64,000 nt of DNA from Amphirosellinia nigrospora (lineage: Eukaryota; Ascomycota; Sordariomycetes; Xylariales; Xylariaceae). Shown piece after piece: positions 36,214 through 49,851 of the stretch. The DNA lies in assembly GCA_004123355.1 (NCBI GenBank), contig SCHM01000001.1:186001-250000 (forward strand). The letters are read 5' to 3'. Made by a program: the position numbers and the translations under genes. Position 1 is the stretch's first letter. Every line of letters starts with the position of its first letter. The notes under the pieces were generated by a model. That model ran no database searches, was not told the DNA's origin, and saw only the letters and a program-made list of their open reading frames with translations.

Positions 36214-39200
36214 ATGGCAGACCAACTATCCTTTCTCCTTTTCGGAGATCAATCACTAGACACACATGTCTTCCTAGCCGATTTCTTAAGACAAAGGAAC
36301 CCGAGTGTTCTATCAAGGGAATTCCTTAACAGGGCCGCCAACGCGATAAAAATTGAGATAGAAAGCCTGCCTCGGGTCGAACGGCAGAAGATCCCAGCCT
36401 TCCGAACGCTTCAGCAGCTAAACGAAGGGTACCATGGGCAAAAAATCAAATTCCCAGGTATTGACAGCGCTTTATTGTGCATGGCACAATTAGCCCACTA
36501 TATCGAGTAGGTTCAGATCATGAATACATACTCGACGCTCAAGACTACCTCTAACAACATAAAGCCATGTCGAGAAACACCACGAAGATGTCACTACACC
36601 CGAGAACACGAGGCTTTCCGGCCTCTGCACTGGCCTCTTCGCAGCGGCCGCCATTGCCACGAGCCATCACTATCTGCCTTACTTCCGATAGCTGTCCAAG
36701 TTGTCTTGATGGCATTTCGCGTTGGATCCCATGTCGGCTCTTTAGCTGAGAGGCTCAGCCCGTCGACTGGGAAGTCGGAGAGCTGGACATACGTCCTTTC
36801 TTCTGTGAAGGACAGCGACGCCAAGAAAATACTTGATGAATTCCACCAGTCTGAGGTAAGATATAATGTGTCACCAAGAGGAATTTACCATCATCTAATC
36901 GTCTTATGTAGGGAACCCTCAAGCGTCACATGCATATATCAGTGCAGTGTCTGCGAGTAACATCGCCATTTCTGGACCTCCAGCCACGCTCAAGTCACTA
37001 TTTAGCAAAGAGTTGTTTGAGTCAATGCCTACGGCTATTCCTGTTTATGGCCCCTATCATGCTCCGCATCTACACGGAACACTCAATATTGACCTGTTGT
37101 TGGGTCTTAATGATGAGCGTGTTATTGCTGCCTTAGCTAACGCTAAACCGCGGAGTGGTGTTATGTCGTGCGTTACTGGCCGCAGTTTCTCCCAGACTGA
37201 TACCAAGTCACTTTTGAAAGCCGTGGTCCACGAGATCCTGAACGAGCCTTTGTATTTCCATAAGGCGCTCAATGGTAGTATCGAGGAAGCACGTCATTTC
37301 AATGGATCTCGTATCCTGGTCATCCCGTGTGGCCCAACACAAGCTGCAAGTACTCTGGCGAATCTGCTCAGGTCGGAGACGAAGTCAGAGGTAGTCCTTC
37401 GATTGCCCCCTCAAATCTCACGAGAAAGCAATGCCACACACATAGGAAACCATGGGTCTACGGGAAAGTGTAAATTAGCGATTGTTGGCATGGCCGGCCG
37501 TTTCCCCGATTCAGAGAGTGTCGAAGCACTCTGGGAGCTCCTTGAGAAGGGTATTGACGCCCACCGTGTGATTCCCGCTAACAGGTTTCCGGTCGAAAAC
37601 CACTACGATCCAACTGGAAAGGCTATCAACACCAGCCATACGCCATACGGCAATTGGATAAAAAATCCTGGACATTTTGATCCCCGTTTTTTCAACATGT
37701 CTCCCCGTGAGGCACTCCAGACGGATCCGATGCAACGAATGGCGCTCATGACAGCATACGAAGCTCTCGAGATGTCTGGTTATGTACCCAACCGGACACC
37801 ATCTACAAGACTCGACCGTATTGGTACTTTTTATGGACAAACTTCGGATGATTGGCGTGAAATAAATGCCGCCCAGGAGTGGATACATACTTCATCACAG
37901 GCGGTGTGCGAGCTTTTGGGCCGGGGCGAATCAACTACTATTTCGGGTTCAGCGGTCCCAGCCTCAACATTGACACTGCTTGCTCTTCGAGTGCCGCAGC
38001 AATGCAAGTTGCCAGCACATCTTTATGGGCGAAAGAATGTGACACAGCTATTGTCGGTGTCTCTCTTGCATGACCAATTCCGACATTTTCTCAGGTCTTA
38101 GTCGGGGACAATTCTTATCAAAGAACAATAACTGCAATACCTTCGACAACGAAGCTGATGGTTATTGCCGGGCTGACGGATGCGCCTCAGTTGTCGTCAA
38201 GCGTCTTGATGATGCCCTTGCGGACAAGGACAACATCTTGGCTGTGGTAGGTACTCAGACGAATCACTCTGCTGATGCCATTTCAATTACACACCCCCAT
38301 GGCCCAACTCAGGCGGTGCTCTCTGCATCTATCCTGGATGAAGCAGGTGTGGATCCTCACGACGTCGACTACGTGGAGATGCACGGTACTGGCACCCGGG
38401 CGACGGAACAGAAATGGTCTCCGTCAGCAGTATTTTCGCCCCTGCTGAACGCCATCGTCCAGTCGACAGGCCCTTATATCTTGGTGCAGTGAAGTCTAAT
38501 ATTGGCCACGGCGAGGCTGCTTCCGGTGTCACGGCCATCATCAAGGTCTTGATGATGCTGCAAAAGAATGCGATACCTCCTCACATTGGCATCAAGAAGG
38601 AGATCAACAAGACTTTCCCAAAGGATCTAGGCGAACGAGGCGTGAACATCGCCTTCCATAAGACACCCTTCTTTCGAAAGGATGGGAAGCCGCGCCGAGT
38701 CTTTGTTAATAACTTCAGTGCGGCTGGCGGTAACACTGGTCTTCTCCTCGAAGACGGCCCTCGCTACAAGAATGCTGCCGTGGATCCACGTTGTCAGCAT
38801 GTCATTACCGTGACTGCTAAGTCGAAGTCGGCTATGATACGCAATGCTGAGACACTCGTGAAGTGGATGGCGGAGAACCCTTCGACGTCGGTGTCGCACG
38901 TAGCATATACCACTACAGCCCGCAGAATTCAGCACTATTGGCGCATGAACGTGACTGCGGCAGTTTGGTAGAGGCTCAGGAAGCTATCAAGGAGCGTCTC
39001 AAGTCCAATTTCGTTCCCATTTCTCCAGATCAACCCAAGGTCGCATTCATGTTCACTGGCCAAGGCTCGCATTATGCCGCTCTCGGCAAAGAACTATACG
39101 GCCATTCTTCCATCTTTCGCCAGGCTATCGATGAGTATAACCAACTCGCCCTCATTCACGGTTTCCCATCATTTCTGCCCCTCATTGACGGCACTGAGCC

Positions 39201-42200
39201 TGAGGTTCAGAAGCTCTCCCCTGTGGTTGTGCAGCTTGGCCTGCTTTCCTTTGAGATGGCCCTCGCCAAGCTCTGGCGTTCCTGGGAATTCAACCAAGCG
39301 TAGTTCTTGGTCATAGCCTTGGCGAATACGCAGCTTTGCACGTTGCTGGCGTCATTTCAGCGAGTGACAGCATATATCTTGTTGGTGCTCGTGCCCAACT
39401 CCTGGTCGAGAAGTGCACCGCTGGCACTCATGCTATGTGCGTGCCAGGGGTCTGTCGATACAGTCACCGAGTCTCTTGGCACCCGCACGAGATCCATAAA
39501 CACCGCCTGTGTTAACGGTCCCCGCGAAACTGTGCTCAGCGGTAGCTCAACGGAGATCGCCGAAGTTGCGGAACAACTAGATGGTGCCGGATTCAAATGC
39601 ACCCAATTGAAGGTTCCTTTCGCGTTCCACTCTGCCCATGTCGATCCAATTCTAGACAGTTTTGAGAAGCTCTCTCGTTCCGTTAAATTCCATCAACCCA
39701 GAGTACCAGTCATCTCTCCACTACTTGGGAAGCTTGTCGAGAATGAACCGATCAATCCTACTTATCTCCGTAACCATGCGCGAGACGCTGTTAACGTTCT
39801 CGGCGGGCTGGTTGCCGCCCAAGAGTCCGGTGTAATTGACGAGAAGACAGTTTGGCTGGAGGTTGGACCCCACCCTGTGTGTGCCAACATGGTCAAGGCT
39901 GCCTTTGGTGCGTCTACTATTGCTGTGCCATCTCTGGACGCAGTGAGTCCCCTTACAAGACGATCAGCTCTACTTTATGTACTCTTCACTCTGCGGGCTT
40001 GAATTTGGACTGGGATGAATATCATCGCGATTTTGATAGCACGGTCCGGCTCCTAGACTTGCCAGCGTATTCCTTTGACCTCAAGGATTATTGGTTACAG
40101 TACTCGGGCGACTGGTGTCTCACGAAGAATCGTGGATCTGCTGCCTCATCTGCCAAAGCCATAGAGGCCCCAGCCAAACCGAAGTTGTCCACCACCACAG
40201 TACAAAAAATCATTAAGGAAGAGGTCCAGGGAGATATTGCCATTCTCGAGACAGAGACGGATATGGCAGAGGAGAACATGCGCAAGATTTGCTCTGGTCA
40301 TCTTGTCAATGGTACTGCACTTACTCCGTCCACTCTATATGCTGACATGGCTATAACTATATGCGAGTATGGTTATAAACTCTTACGTTCCGACGTTAAG
40401 GATGTCGGTGTGAACGTAGGGGCCATGGAAGTGCCCAAGACGTTGATCTTCGACCCTAAAGCTAATAGCCAGATCTTGCGCATGTCAGTCAAGGTCAACG
40501 CCACTGAAGGCACGGCCGATGTCACCTGGACTACTGGGGATGGGTCTCGAAAAACTGAGCATGCTAATTGCAAAGTCCTCTTTGGTGATAAGCAGGAGTG
40601 GCTCGGTGAGTTTGAACGCGTGAGCTACCTCATCAAATCACGTATCGACGCACTGAAAGCCGCAGAAAGTCGCGGAGAAGCTTCCAAGATTGGACGAGGC
40701 CTTGCCTATAAGTTATTTACTGCTCTCGTTGATTATAGCTATCGGTATAGAGGAATGGAGTCTGTTATTCTCGACAGCGCGACGTGCGAAGCAACTGCCA
40801 AGATCGTATTTCAAACCTCGCCTGAAGACGGCGTATTCCACACCGCGCCCTACTGGATCGACTCGGTTTGTCACATTTCAGGTTTCATTGTGAATGGCAC
40901 AGACGCTGTTGATTCTCGTGAACATGTCTACATTTCACATGGATGGGGTAGCATGAGATTTGCCGAGCGTCTCGATGGTGCCAAGTCTTATCAGTCCTAT
41001 ATCCGCATGCAGAATGTCAAAGGTACGAAGATGATGGCTGGCGACGCTTACATCTTCGACGGCGAGAGGCTTATTGGCATTTGTGGCGATGTTCGCTTCC
41101 AAGCTATCCCTCGCAAGGTCCTGAATGTCGTTCTGCCGCCACAGGGCGCTGCCGCTTCATCCACTACCCCTGCTCGTGCAGCACCCCGGTTAGGCCTGCC
41201 AAAGTATCCGCTAAAGAGAAGAAGGAAATCACTGCGAAAAGTCTCCCAGCTGTCAACAAGAAACTCGCAAAGCGTTCTGTTGTCGTTCAGGTAATGGACA
41301 TAGTCGCTAAAGAGACTGGTGTCACCCACGATGAACTGGCTGACAACATTGCTTTCGCCGATTTGGGTGTCGACTCTCTTATGGGTTTAACTATCAGCGG
41401 CCGCCTCCGAGAAGAACTAGAACTTAACGTCGATTCTCACGCTTTTAACGACCATTCTACCGTTGGTGCTTTTAAGAAGTTCCTTGCTCAGTTTGAATCC
41501 GCTACTGTCACCGTTGAAGAGGTTAGCACGGTCGGGGGAAGTGAGGACAGTGATGAAGATGGCATGGGATCTGACGACTCGGATCTTACTACGCCCCCTG
41601 ATGATAGCGAGAAGAGCTCAGTCAATAGTGATTGTGCCGCCGTCGAATCAGGGAATACAAGTGCACTTCAGCAAATAATCCGTGAAACCATCTGCGCGGA
41701 GATGGGTGTCGAGCTTGAGGAGATCATCGCTGCCCCAGACCTGGCCGCCCTCGGTATGGACTCTCTCATGAGCCTTTCCATTCTGGGTATCCTCCGTGAG
41801 AAAACTGGCCTCAATATTCCGGGTGATCTCTTGGCCACAGCCCATCTCTGAAAGATGTTGAGAGGTCACTTGGCGTAGAAGAAAAGCCGAAGAAGGCTGT
41901 GCCAGCCGCCAAGCCCGTCGAGATCAAGTCAACTAAGACCATTGTCAAGAAAGAATCCGCTATTGTATCTGTGTCAAAAACTCCCATCACAGTTGATGCG
42001 TACCCTCATCGCAAGGCCACATCCGTGCTCCTTCAGGGTAATCACCGCACAGCCACTCGTCAGCTTTTCATGATCCCTGATGGAAGTGGAAGTGCTACAT
42101 CCTACACCGAGATCACGGAGCTTGGCCCCGACGTTGCCGTCTGGGGTATGTTTTCTCCGTTCATGAGGACCCCCGAGGAGTACAAGTGCGGTGTCTATGG

Positions 42201-42797
42201 GATGGCCGCCAAGTTTCTTGAAGAAATGAAACGCCGTCAACCTAACGGGCCATATGCGGTTTCGGGATGGTCAGCCGGTGGTGTGATCGCCTACGAAATA
42301 GTCAACCTGCTAACCCGGGCCAACGAAGTGGTATCTCATCTCATCATTATCGATGCCCCTTGCCCCATCACCATTGAGCCGCTGCCAGCCGGTCTACACG
42401 CTTGGTTTGCTGAGATCGGCCTCCTGGGTGAGGGCGATTCTGCTGAAGCCAAAAAGATTCCGTCGTGGTTATTGCCCCACTTTGCTGCGTCAGTCACTGC
42501 CCTGTCGAACTACACTGCCGAGCCTATCGCGAAGGAGAAGTGCCCTAATGTCATGGCTATCTGGTGTGAGGATGGAGTATGCAAGGAACCCACCGATCCT
42601 CGCCCGACCCCTACCCGACAGGCCACGCTCTCTTCTTGCTCGACAACCGAACCGATTTTGGGCCGAATCGCTGGGATGAGTATTTGGATATCAACAAGAT
42701 GCAGTTCCGTCACATGCCAGGAAACCATTTCTCCATGATGCACGGCGATTTTGCAAAGCAGCTTGGCGGATTTATGAAGGAAGGCATGAACATGTAG
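36214..42797 (+). CDS. Non-reducing polyketide synthase SAT-KS-AT-PT-ACP-ACP-TE, DHN-melanin type
   Basis: Iterative type I PKS of about 2,150 residues. Domains in order: SAT (start [14 protein letters not shown]; catalytic Cys in GLCTG at 36620-36634), KS (DTACSSS at 37972-37992, HGTGT near 38381, [10 protein letters not shown] near 38500), AT ([12 protein letters not shown] near 39050; GHSLGEY at 39309-39329), PT (catalytic His at 40299-40301 in SGHLVNG; Asp at 40860-40862 in YWIDSV), two ACPs with phosphopantetheine serines in GVDSL (41366-41380) and GMDSL (41753-41767), and TE/Claisen cyclase (GWSAGG at 42265-42282, GNHFSMMH near the end). Introns are 36507-36564 and 36856-36911. Double ACP and Claisen-type TE are those of tetrahydroxynaphthalene or YWA1 synthases such as Pks1 and Alb1. 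At least twelve frameshifts occur, for example near 36665, 36920, 37878, 38065, 38405, 38950, 39285, 39435, 39960, 41230, 41850 and 42600. All catalytic residues I looked for survive. Another aromatic polyketide product cannot be excluded. Confidence 0.87.
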
Positions 42798-43532
42798 GTC
42801 AAATATTGAGCACCCCCAAAGAGACATGTTGGAACTTGCCCACATTCGTTATATGACTACTTGAACCTATATACCGAGTTCCGCCCTATTTCCTACTTGG
42901 GTCCCCCAACTTGGCATACAGGCGTTAGAGATAATATGCTACGAGCTCTCAAGATATACAATAGATTTTACATTTTTCCCAAGGCACGCTGCTTTGTGTG
43001 ACAAAACAGACTTCAAACCTCGATAATCCGGCCAAGCATGAGCCCCCCAATTTCTATCAGATGATGCAATAGCAGTTGGGTTGGTCTTTATGACACGCTG
43101 ATGATCAGCCACCGAATAGAGCTACTGCACTATACGTATTAGAACCACATCAAATTAGGCATTAGGCGTCTTGGCTGTCTGCAGTTTCTCTCATACGTAG
43201 TTGCGGTTCGAATCTAGTTTTTATGTAATTTTCTGTGCATATTATTTGCCCACCAAGCATTTCAGGGTATACGATCTCTCTACCTTATCGAGTGATGTCT
43301 TGCCATCGAAAGACCATTGTTCTTAATTTGCCGCTCGTCACCATTTAGTTTTGTTGGTAGATAGCAGATAATAGTAGACCTCTAATGAAATTGGATGGAT
43401 TGAAACCACATGGTCGGATTGGCAGAGAGATAACTGGATGGCTCCGGTAACCCAAGTCAGTGAACGGGATGTGTAGCTTAGCGATGGAGCAAACACAGAG
43501 CCCAGGAGCGCACAGCATCTGCCTTGGGGTTG

Positions 43533-43552
43533 TTTTTTTTTTTTTTTTTTTT
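43533..43552. repeat. poly-T run followed by CCACGAC repeats
   Basis: About twenty uninterrupted T, then (43561-43583) three tandem CCACGAC-type units. It may be microsatellite or the trace of a retroposed poly-A tail on the minus strand; no element is attached that I recognise. Confidence 0.8.
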
Positions 43553-43962
43553 GCTCACGACCACCACGACCACCACGACCACAAAATACGACGAATACGT
43601 CTCGTCGCGCATGTTAAACAAGGTATGTAACGTAAGGCGATATCAAGAGACCATGTTTACGCAGGCGCCACGACAACGACGCGACACGACGGTGATCTAG
43701 GGGGCTTGGCGGATGACATCTCAGATAGAGCCGTTGCAGCTGTGACTCGCTGGAAGAGGTTGCCGGCGGATACAGATGATATATTGAAAGCTGAAACAAT
43801 CAATACGTGCTCTGCAATGCGTTCGATTGTGAGCGCACCTCTTTCGGATCAGCCGGGTCATGGGGAAAGCTAGGCCATCTCGTGTCCTCGCGCAGCACAG
43901 GTGCGGGTTGAGAGCAGCGTACGAAAAGTAAATATTGGTCGCACGCGGTCCGCGTAGGAAAG

Positions 43963-44009
43963 GATGGGATGGGATGGGATGAATGAATGAATGAATGAGT
44001 GAATGAATG
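43963..44009. repeat. GATGG and GAAT microsatellites
   Basis: About three and a half units of GATGG run directly into seven units of GAAT, one with a G substitution. Confidence 0.9.
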
Positions 44010-46084
44010 GCAGATGAGCCGGGGTGTGGCGCGAACTCTCCTCAGGCAGTGCAACCCACGGGCACCAGCACCAGGGGCTGCCCTGGAACGGGAAAATACC
44101 CCACGAACGCATGAAAGCGGACGGGGACCACGTTGTCGGATCGACCTAGCTCAGGGCCTGCAACGTTCAGCGAGATGGTCCCGCCGTGTTCGACACGACC
44201 TGCCAGTAGGAAGAAGGCGATACCGATCGATACCGATACCGTACGTGTACGTGGCGCATATCGAAGCCCATCACTTTGACATGGCAAAACCACATCATCT
44301 GGATAGTAGTCTCCAAAATGTCGCCTGCTTTGGATGGGTGCTTACGACTCCCTATTCCTCCCATTCAACAAAAGAAACGAGATAATTTGGGTCCGTAGCC
44401 TGGCTGTGGGTGTCAACTTCATATGGCCTAGGTGAGCTCCGGGCTTCATCCTCTATGTGGTCCTTGTAGCTCATCTTCCTTACGTTGCCGCTTGTAAGTC
44501 ATATTTGCCGGCTTGTTTTAACGTCCCGCCAATGTGACATTGTCGTCCAAAATTTGTCTATTTAGTCTTACGACGGATCATTCTAGTTTTCCCAAGTCGG
44601 ACATCTCACAACAGAATATCTCGTGTTCCCAGTCAGAGGGAGGTCCTATTCGCCGCACGAGACAATATTTTTATTGCTGAGCATTGTAGTGAAAGAAGGG
44701 GCAAAGTTCGGCCAACTTGTTCTCTTAACCCTACAGTGGAACCTCGGAGAGTAGAGGTGACTGCGCGATTGCCGGGAGTGATGGGAATCTCCGTGGTAGA
44801 TAGCATTTTATCTTGCATCAACCGCCATGCACGATTTTTTTAGTGATGCTGAGGGTCAGTGCTAAAGTCGTCCTAGGTGAACGGTGTGCCCCTAACATGG
44901 TGGTTTGATGTCCCCGGACAACAAGAGGCGACAGATGGTGATCTTCTGTGCCCATGCTACGAAGACGGCATTTGCAGCGATCCATGGTGACATTTCCCGT
45001 GCCGCCATTTGGCTCCAGCTCCAAGGTGCGTCGGTGTCAGGTATCAAGTTCAGACAAGACACACGTAAATATCGCACACTTGGGTGGGCTAATGTGGTCG
45101 TACAGCCTAATCAATGTGGAGGTTCGAAAAGATACCCTCGTTTTCAGATGTCCGTGTGCGGACCTCGTCAGAGGTGGTGGCCTAATTAACTTGGGCCGGT
45201 ATCAGGAGGCTCGCCACCAAGAGCTTTGCTGCTATCATTCAACCAACAGGTATTATGATCTACCCTAAACATCAGATAACACGCTTGAACATCCACAAGC
45301 ATCGATTCCGTCATTACTCGCAAGCTGCACCCCATTGGCCCAACACACCTAAGGTCAAGAGGCGAATTTTAATCTAGGGATTGCTCGGCATTTCGGGCTA
45401 TTTTAAGGTATAGACGAGGTAGAGGAATGGTGTGTTGCTCATATTATCCATCACCGGCCAGAGATACTACCTAGGTAGCTGATTTTCTTGTATTCGTGGT
45501 GTCGAGGGGCTTGGGTGTGCGCGGCAGTATCCAGACTACGATGGGGTGTTTAGTCATCTCCTTTAGGAATTGCCACAACCCGGCTTGACATTGGCGGTCT
45601 AGGTCTGGCCGTCGACTGATCGGCCTCCTTATGAGTCATACTGAAAGTTACAATACTTCTGGCTTACGTTATATGCTACATGAAACTACACAGGGTATAC
45701 AATAGTCGAAGCAAGCGATAACTATATCTAAGGGGATTGACTACCTTGGATGAGAAGACGCGAGATGTGAACTCGAGGCTGGGTTCAAAAGCAGCTCCCA
45801 TATAACCGCATAGAGATAGCTGACAAGTATTCAGTTCGCGTTCTATGACTACTTGTAGAAACGAGTGACCAGCGAATCTGGTAGGTCCGCTGACGCGTAT
45901 GCCCACACATATATATACACATACACATATACATCTATATACACATACATATACGCACATGCCACAACACTTGTGTGTTGAGCTGGGACCAGTGTAGTTT
46001 GCCACTGTCTAGAGACTAGGATACAGATGCATCAGATAGAATGTGTCCCACGAGGGAGCGGAGGTCCGGAGCGGAGGGATGGGA

Positions 46085-46120
46085 CATGAACATGAGCATG
46101 AGCATGAGCATGAGCATGAG
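46085..46120. repeat. 6-bp tandem repeat (CATGAG)
   Basis: One CATGAA followed by five CATGAG units. Confidence 0.9.
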
Positions 46121-46929
46121 AAGCAGAATCAAAGTGAAAGGCCAGGATCAGAGAATAGCCGTTTTTTTTTTGTTTTGAGACGCCATCCCTCTCACTGCTA
46201 CACGACCTCACCGACTGCCCAGGTAGTTAGGTATATAGGTACTGATAGACAGCTATAATCTACCTCATATGGGTTGACGAGGATTGGGATGATGTTGAGC
46301 CACTGCCCCGGGTTTGTATTAGCCAAGAGAGACGGCACTTGCCAGTCTTTAGCTTCTTTAGCTTCTTTAGCTATAGCTGGAGAATATGATTGGATGCCCC
46401 ATGGGTCTGCCATGGAGGGACCCGGTCTGCTAAGGCCTGAAGAGGTCTAGAGTCGATGGCTGTGGTGTGACCATACAGGTCATTAAGAGATTCATTTAAG
46501 AGATTATACATATGCAGGCGTTGAATCTGTCGATCGGTTGTTGTTCCGATGATAACCAGCACCTGTTACCTAGGTAGTTCTAAGTTGTGGTCAGGTTTGT
46601 GGTCCTGTTCTATACAACGTCATGTATAGACCTAAACAAAAGATAGGTACTCACTTATCGGGTAAGTTCTCTAGGTACGGGGATCGGTGTTGCATCGCTT
46701 CAAGGTTGAGAATTCATCGGTATTAGGTGTATACTGAGTACCTAGGTGATGCGCCAAGAGGTCTTCCTAAAACGACTTGGCGTTCAATGACCATCATAGG
46801 CACCAATTGGAAGTAGGTACCTCTTATAACACAACTTTTTGTTGTCTAGATAGTAAATCCCGACAATGCCTTCTACAATACACATACGTACTTGGACAAC
46901 AAATACATCTTCGGCCGGTCAACCGCATC

Positions 46930-46960
46930 GAACAGAGAGCAACAGAGAGCAACAGAGAGC
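46930..46960. repeat. 10-bp tandem repeat (AACAGAGAGC x3)
   Basis: Three perfect direct copies of the 10-bp unit AACAGAGAGC. Confidence 0.9.
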
Positions 46961-48609
46961 CACTATGGTGGACATGTATAGGCTACATGTGCATATTGTA
47001 CGCATATTATGTGCATAGCTTGCCGAAGTATATGCACTTGATTGATTCCTGCGTCGCGGAACGACGATGAACTAACTGCCAATAACCAGGTTAATTTTGC
47101 TCACGCCTCCTCCATATCGTACCCTCCGCACCGGTTCTCTGCATCCTTCGCACAAGTTGGCTCAGTACCCATCATACATCATAGGGCTCAGTGACAATGG
47201 ATCGAATTGACTTGCATCTCGGTGCCGAGCCTTACCTGGTTCAGCTTCTTGGGAGTCGGTCTGGTCATCCAAGCCAATCCAGCCGTATGCGCCCCTGGAT
47301 TTCTCTGTCCTCCTACATCCGCAATACCAGCGGGGTTCTTTGCAGGGTGTATGCCGCATGCATTATGTGCATGCTCTTACCCTGGCCCGACCTGTTTGTG
47401 TGTACTGTATTCTACTTATTCTACCCAAGGTACGGACATGGAGGTATCATAGCCAGCCAACCAACCAGTCTACAGGGGAATAAGACTGGCCGAGCGCAAG
47501 AACATGGCGACAAGCTGCCCCGGCCCATGGCGCTGCATAGATCTCCACGACCTGTTCGAGCATCTGGCGCATGCTCGTGAATGCCCCCAACTGGATTAAC
47601 TTAGTTGCCCTCTCTCTCTCCCCTTGCCTGTATCTGTCCCTCTTTTCTTTCTCTGTCTCTTACCTCTGCCTCTACCTCTATCCCGCGTCCGCCCTTCGCC
47701 TCCTGCGTGACGCTGTACCTCGTAAACCTACAAGATGTGTGCGGTGGACAGTCGCATGCTCGTCGATACGGCTCGCTTACTCTGGCCGCTTCTTGACACT
47801 TTGATGATCGAGTTCATGCTCGCCCGGGCTACATGTCACGTCAAGGGGACACCCAATCGGTTATGTGCTGTGTTTTCCACGCGTCCACACCATCTAGCTA
47901 CATTTCCATAGCTACTTAACTATCTAGGCACACGCACGTAGCCACCAGTTTCCACGATGCCACCTACGTATCCTTGCCTACCTAGACACCCTAGGATCTC
48001 GAATGAGATGGGGATTGACAGCTTCTCAGGCCCGTATGACAGCGTTGCGCTTAGTAGCGTGCTTGGTAGCGACCAGACACCTCAGCCGTTCTTCCCATCC
48101 AGGCCACCCCCTTTTCAGGCAGCTGCATGTACCTAACCAAGTTGCGGGAGCTTATTTCCTTTTGTTCAAAGTCCTGGTTCTTCTGCAACTACGAATCTTG
48201 TCGAGTTCTTAGTAAGTTCGTAATATCCAAAGTTTTAAGTTTATCAACCTCTGGCTTCGCTATCTCTTGTACATAGACTTCCGGACCGCCCTCTTCCCCC
48301 TCCCTTTTTCAACCGTTGAGTAACAAGGTTTGCCAAATTTTTTTTATTTTATAATTCTCGTAAAGTATCAGAGATATCTGCCCCTAGCTGAAGAGTAAGG
48401 ACATCTATTGTACTCTAAGTCTGTGCGCCCACTCAATCCCGTCTTCATGTTCTTATATCCCCAACAACTCCGCCAGTCAATACCACGTTTCTTACTCCTG
48501 CGAATTTTGCAACCCCCGACATTGTAACGGAGGCATCAGGCTGCAATGACGTTTGGATCGGGGCGTGGGCTACCAAAGGAAAGCCCCCGATTCAGCACCG
48601 TGAGACACC

Positions 48610-49851
48610 ATGACACCTCCGACTAAGGCCCGCGCACCTCGCCTACGAGCATCGTGTGACGGTTGTTTTTTAGCCAAAGTTAAGTGCTCGAAATCGCGCC
48701 CCATGTGCTCTCGGTGTCTCGCCTCTGGCATTATATGTCATTATTCTCCTTCCAGTAGGGCGGGCAAGTCAAGGCCGGAAAGCAACCGGAGCCCTCATAT
48801 GCCCCCTGCGCACAACACCCAACCGATGCGTGTGCCTCCAGACGACAATGCGGCGCCATACCTACCGCAAACAAGCCGAGGCCAATTTTATCATATTGAA
48901 AGGACTTGGGGCATGCCGCATACTAGTGGCGATGGATCCATGGCTGGCCACCCATCGCTGGCAAATAATATGCCGCTCTTCGCATTTGATCAGCGCGAAT
49001 CATCCCAGCTAGATTCAATACCTACGGCGGCTCAAGCGTTCTTCCCACCCCGGCTTTCTTGGGACCCTACCGTAAGCGTTCCGGGACAGCATTTCCCGAT
49101 CCTTCTTCCACGGGAATTCAGATGCCCTTTCCTCACAGCCAGTCAATGGAGGGCTCCATGAATATATGGTCGGACCAAGAACCATCAGACATAGTTTTGT
49201 TCCCTCAGGCACAAACATCACCTAATGCAAACGTCAATTATCTCCCGACGCCACATACAACGCCAACCGTACAGCCTACACTGTACTCTCATCCCAGTAG
49301 CAGTCCCTGTGCATGCTTCGGCGCATGTCTACAGACATTTCTCGATCTACACAACTCGACTCAGAATTCAGCGCCACTTGAAATGATCTTGGATTTAAGC
49401 GACAAGGCCGTAGATGGATGCCTCACCATGATGGCATGTGAGACGTGCTTGAGTCGATCCGGATCAGAAACTTCAGCAATGCTACTTGTTACCATATTCG
49501 CCAAGATCGCATCGTCACTCAAGACCGCAACCCATTTGAACTATGGATACGATGTTGTGGGGATGTCACAGAGCATTCTCAATGGCAGTATGAGTAGCGA
49601 GAGACATCTGGTTAGCCGAGGAGAGCAGCAAATCCGATCACAACAGCTGGATTTTGCAGCTCGGAAGCTTCAAGAAGCTTTCTCCAGGTTTCGCTCAGGT
49701 TACAGCCCAACAAACATGGCGCGTTGGCATGGATGATATCGCTCGGAGCATTGATTCTTCCTTGGAACTCATTCAATTATTCCCTCGTAATAACGACACG
49801 AGTCTTCTTGATACCGCAACTTGGGAGCACATGATTCAGGAAGATGTCTAG
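48610..49851 (+). CDS. AflR-like Zn2Cys6 transcription factor
   Basis: Pathway-type regulator of about 410 residues. A basic lead ([13 protein letters not shown]) is followed by a binuclear zinc cluster with perfect CX2CX6CX6CX2CX6C spacing (about 48655-48738), starting CDGC and ending SGIIC, then [11 protein letters not shown]. After a Pro/Ser-rich linker comes the AflR regulatory domain: [17 protein letters not shown] (about 49305), then [36 protein letters not shown]. Proteins with this pair of domains are nearly always cluster-specific activators of aromatic polyketide pathways, including sterigmatocystin, melanin and related pigments. The frame shifts in the linker (about 49100) and again near 49700, after which the protein ends HMIQEDV. 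No intron is needed. Position between the PKS and the naphthol reductase fits a role in the same pathway, which is inference. Confidence 0.87.

Larger units (their letters stand above)
42798..48609. other. 5.8-kb gene-poor region rich in simple repeats
   Basis: No gene is supported over 5.8 kb between the PKS and the AflR-like gene. It holds a 20-bp T run (43533-43552) followed by CCACGAC repeats, GATGG and GAAT arrays (43963-44009), ACATATA-type dinucleotide sequence (45903-45960), CATGAG repeats (46085-46120), a 10-bp array (46930-46960) and three CCTAGG palindromes (45467, 46566, 46737). Open frames of up to 129 codons have biased, low-complexity composition and no domain. Confidence 0.55.

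Noticed and set aside
37879-38492. KS fragments as separate genes
   Set aside because: Neighbouring frames join into one KS domain with all motifs in order, so these are indel breaks in one PKS.
43190-43225. GGTTCGAATCTAG resembling a tRNA B box
   Set aside because: No matching A box, acceptor stem or anticodon arm could be formed upstream.
47191-47580. 129-codon open frame in the PKS-regulator gap
   Set aside because: Cys- and Pro-rich biased composition with several overlapping frames and no domain.
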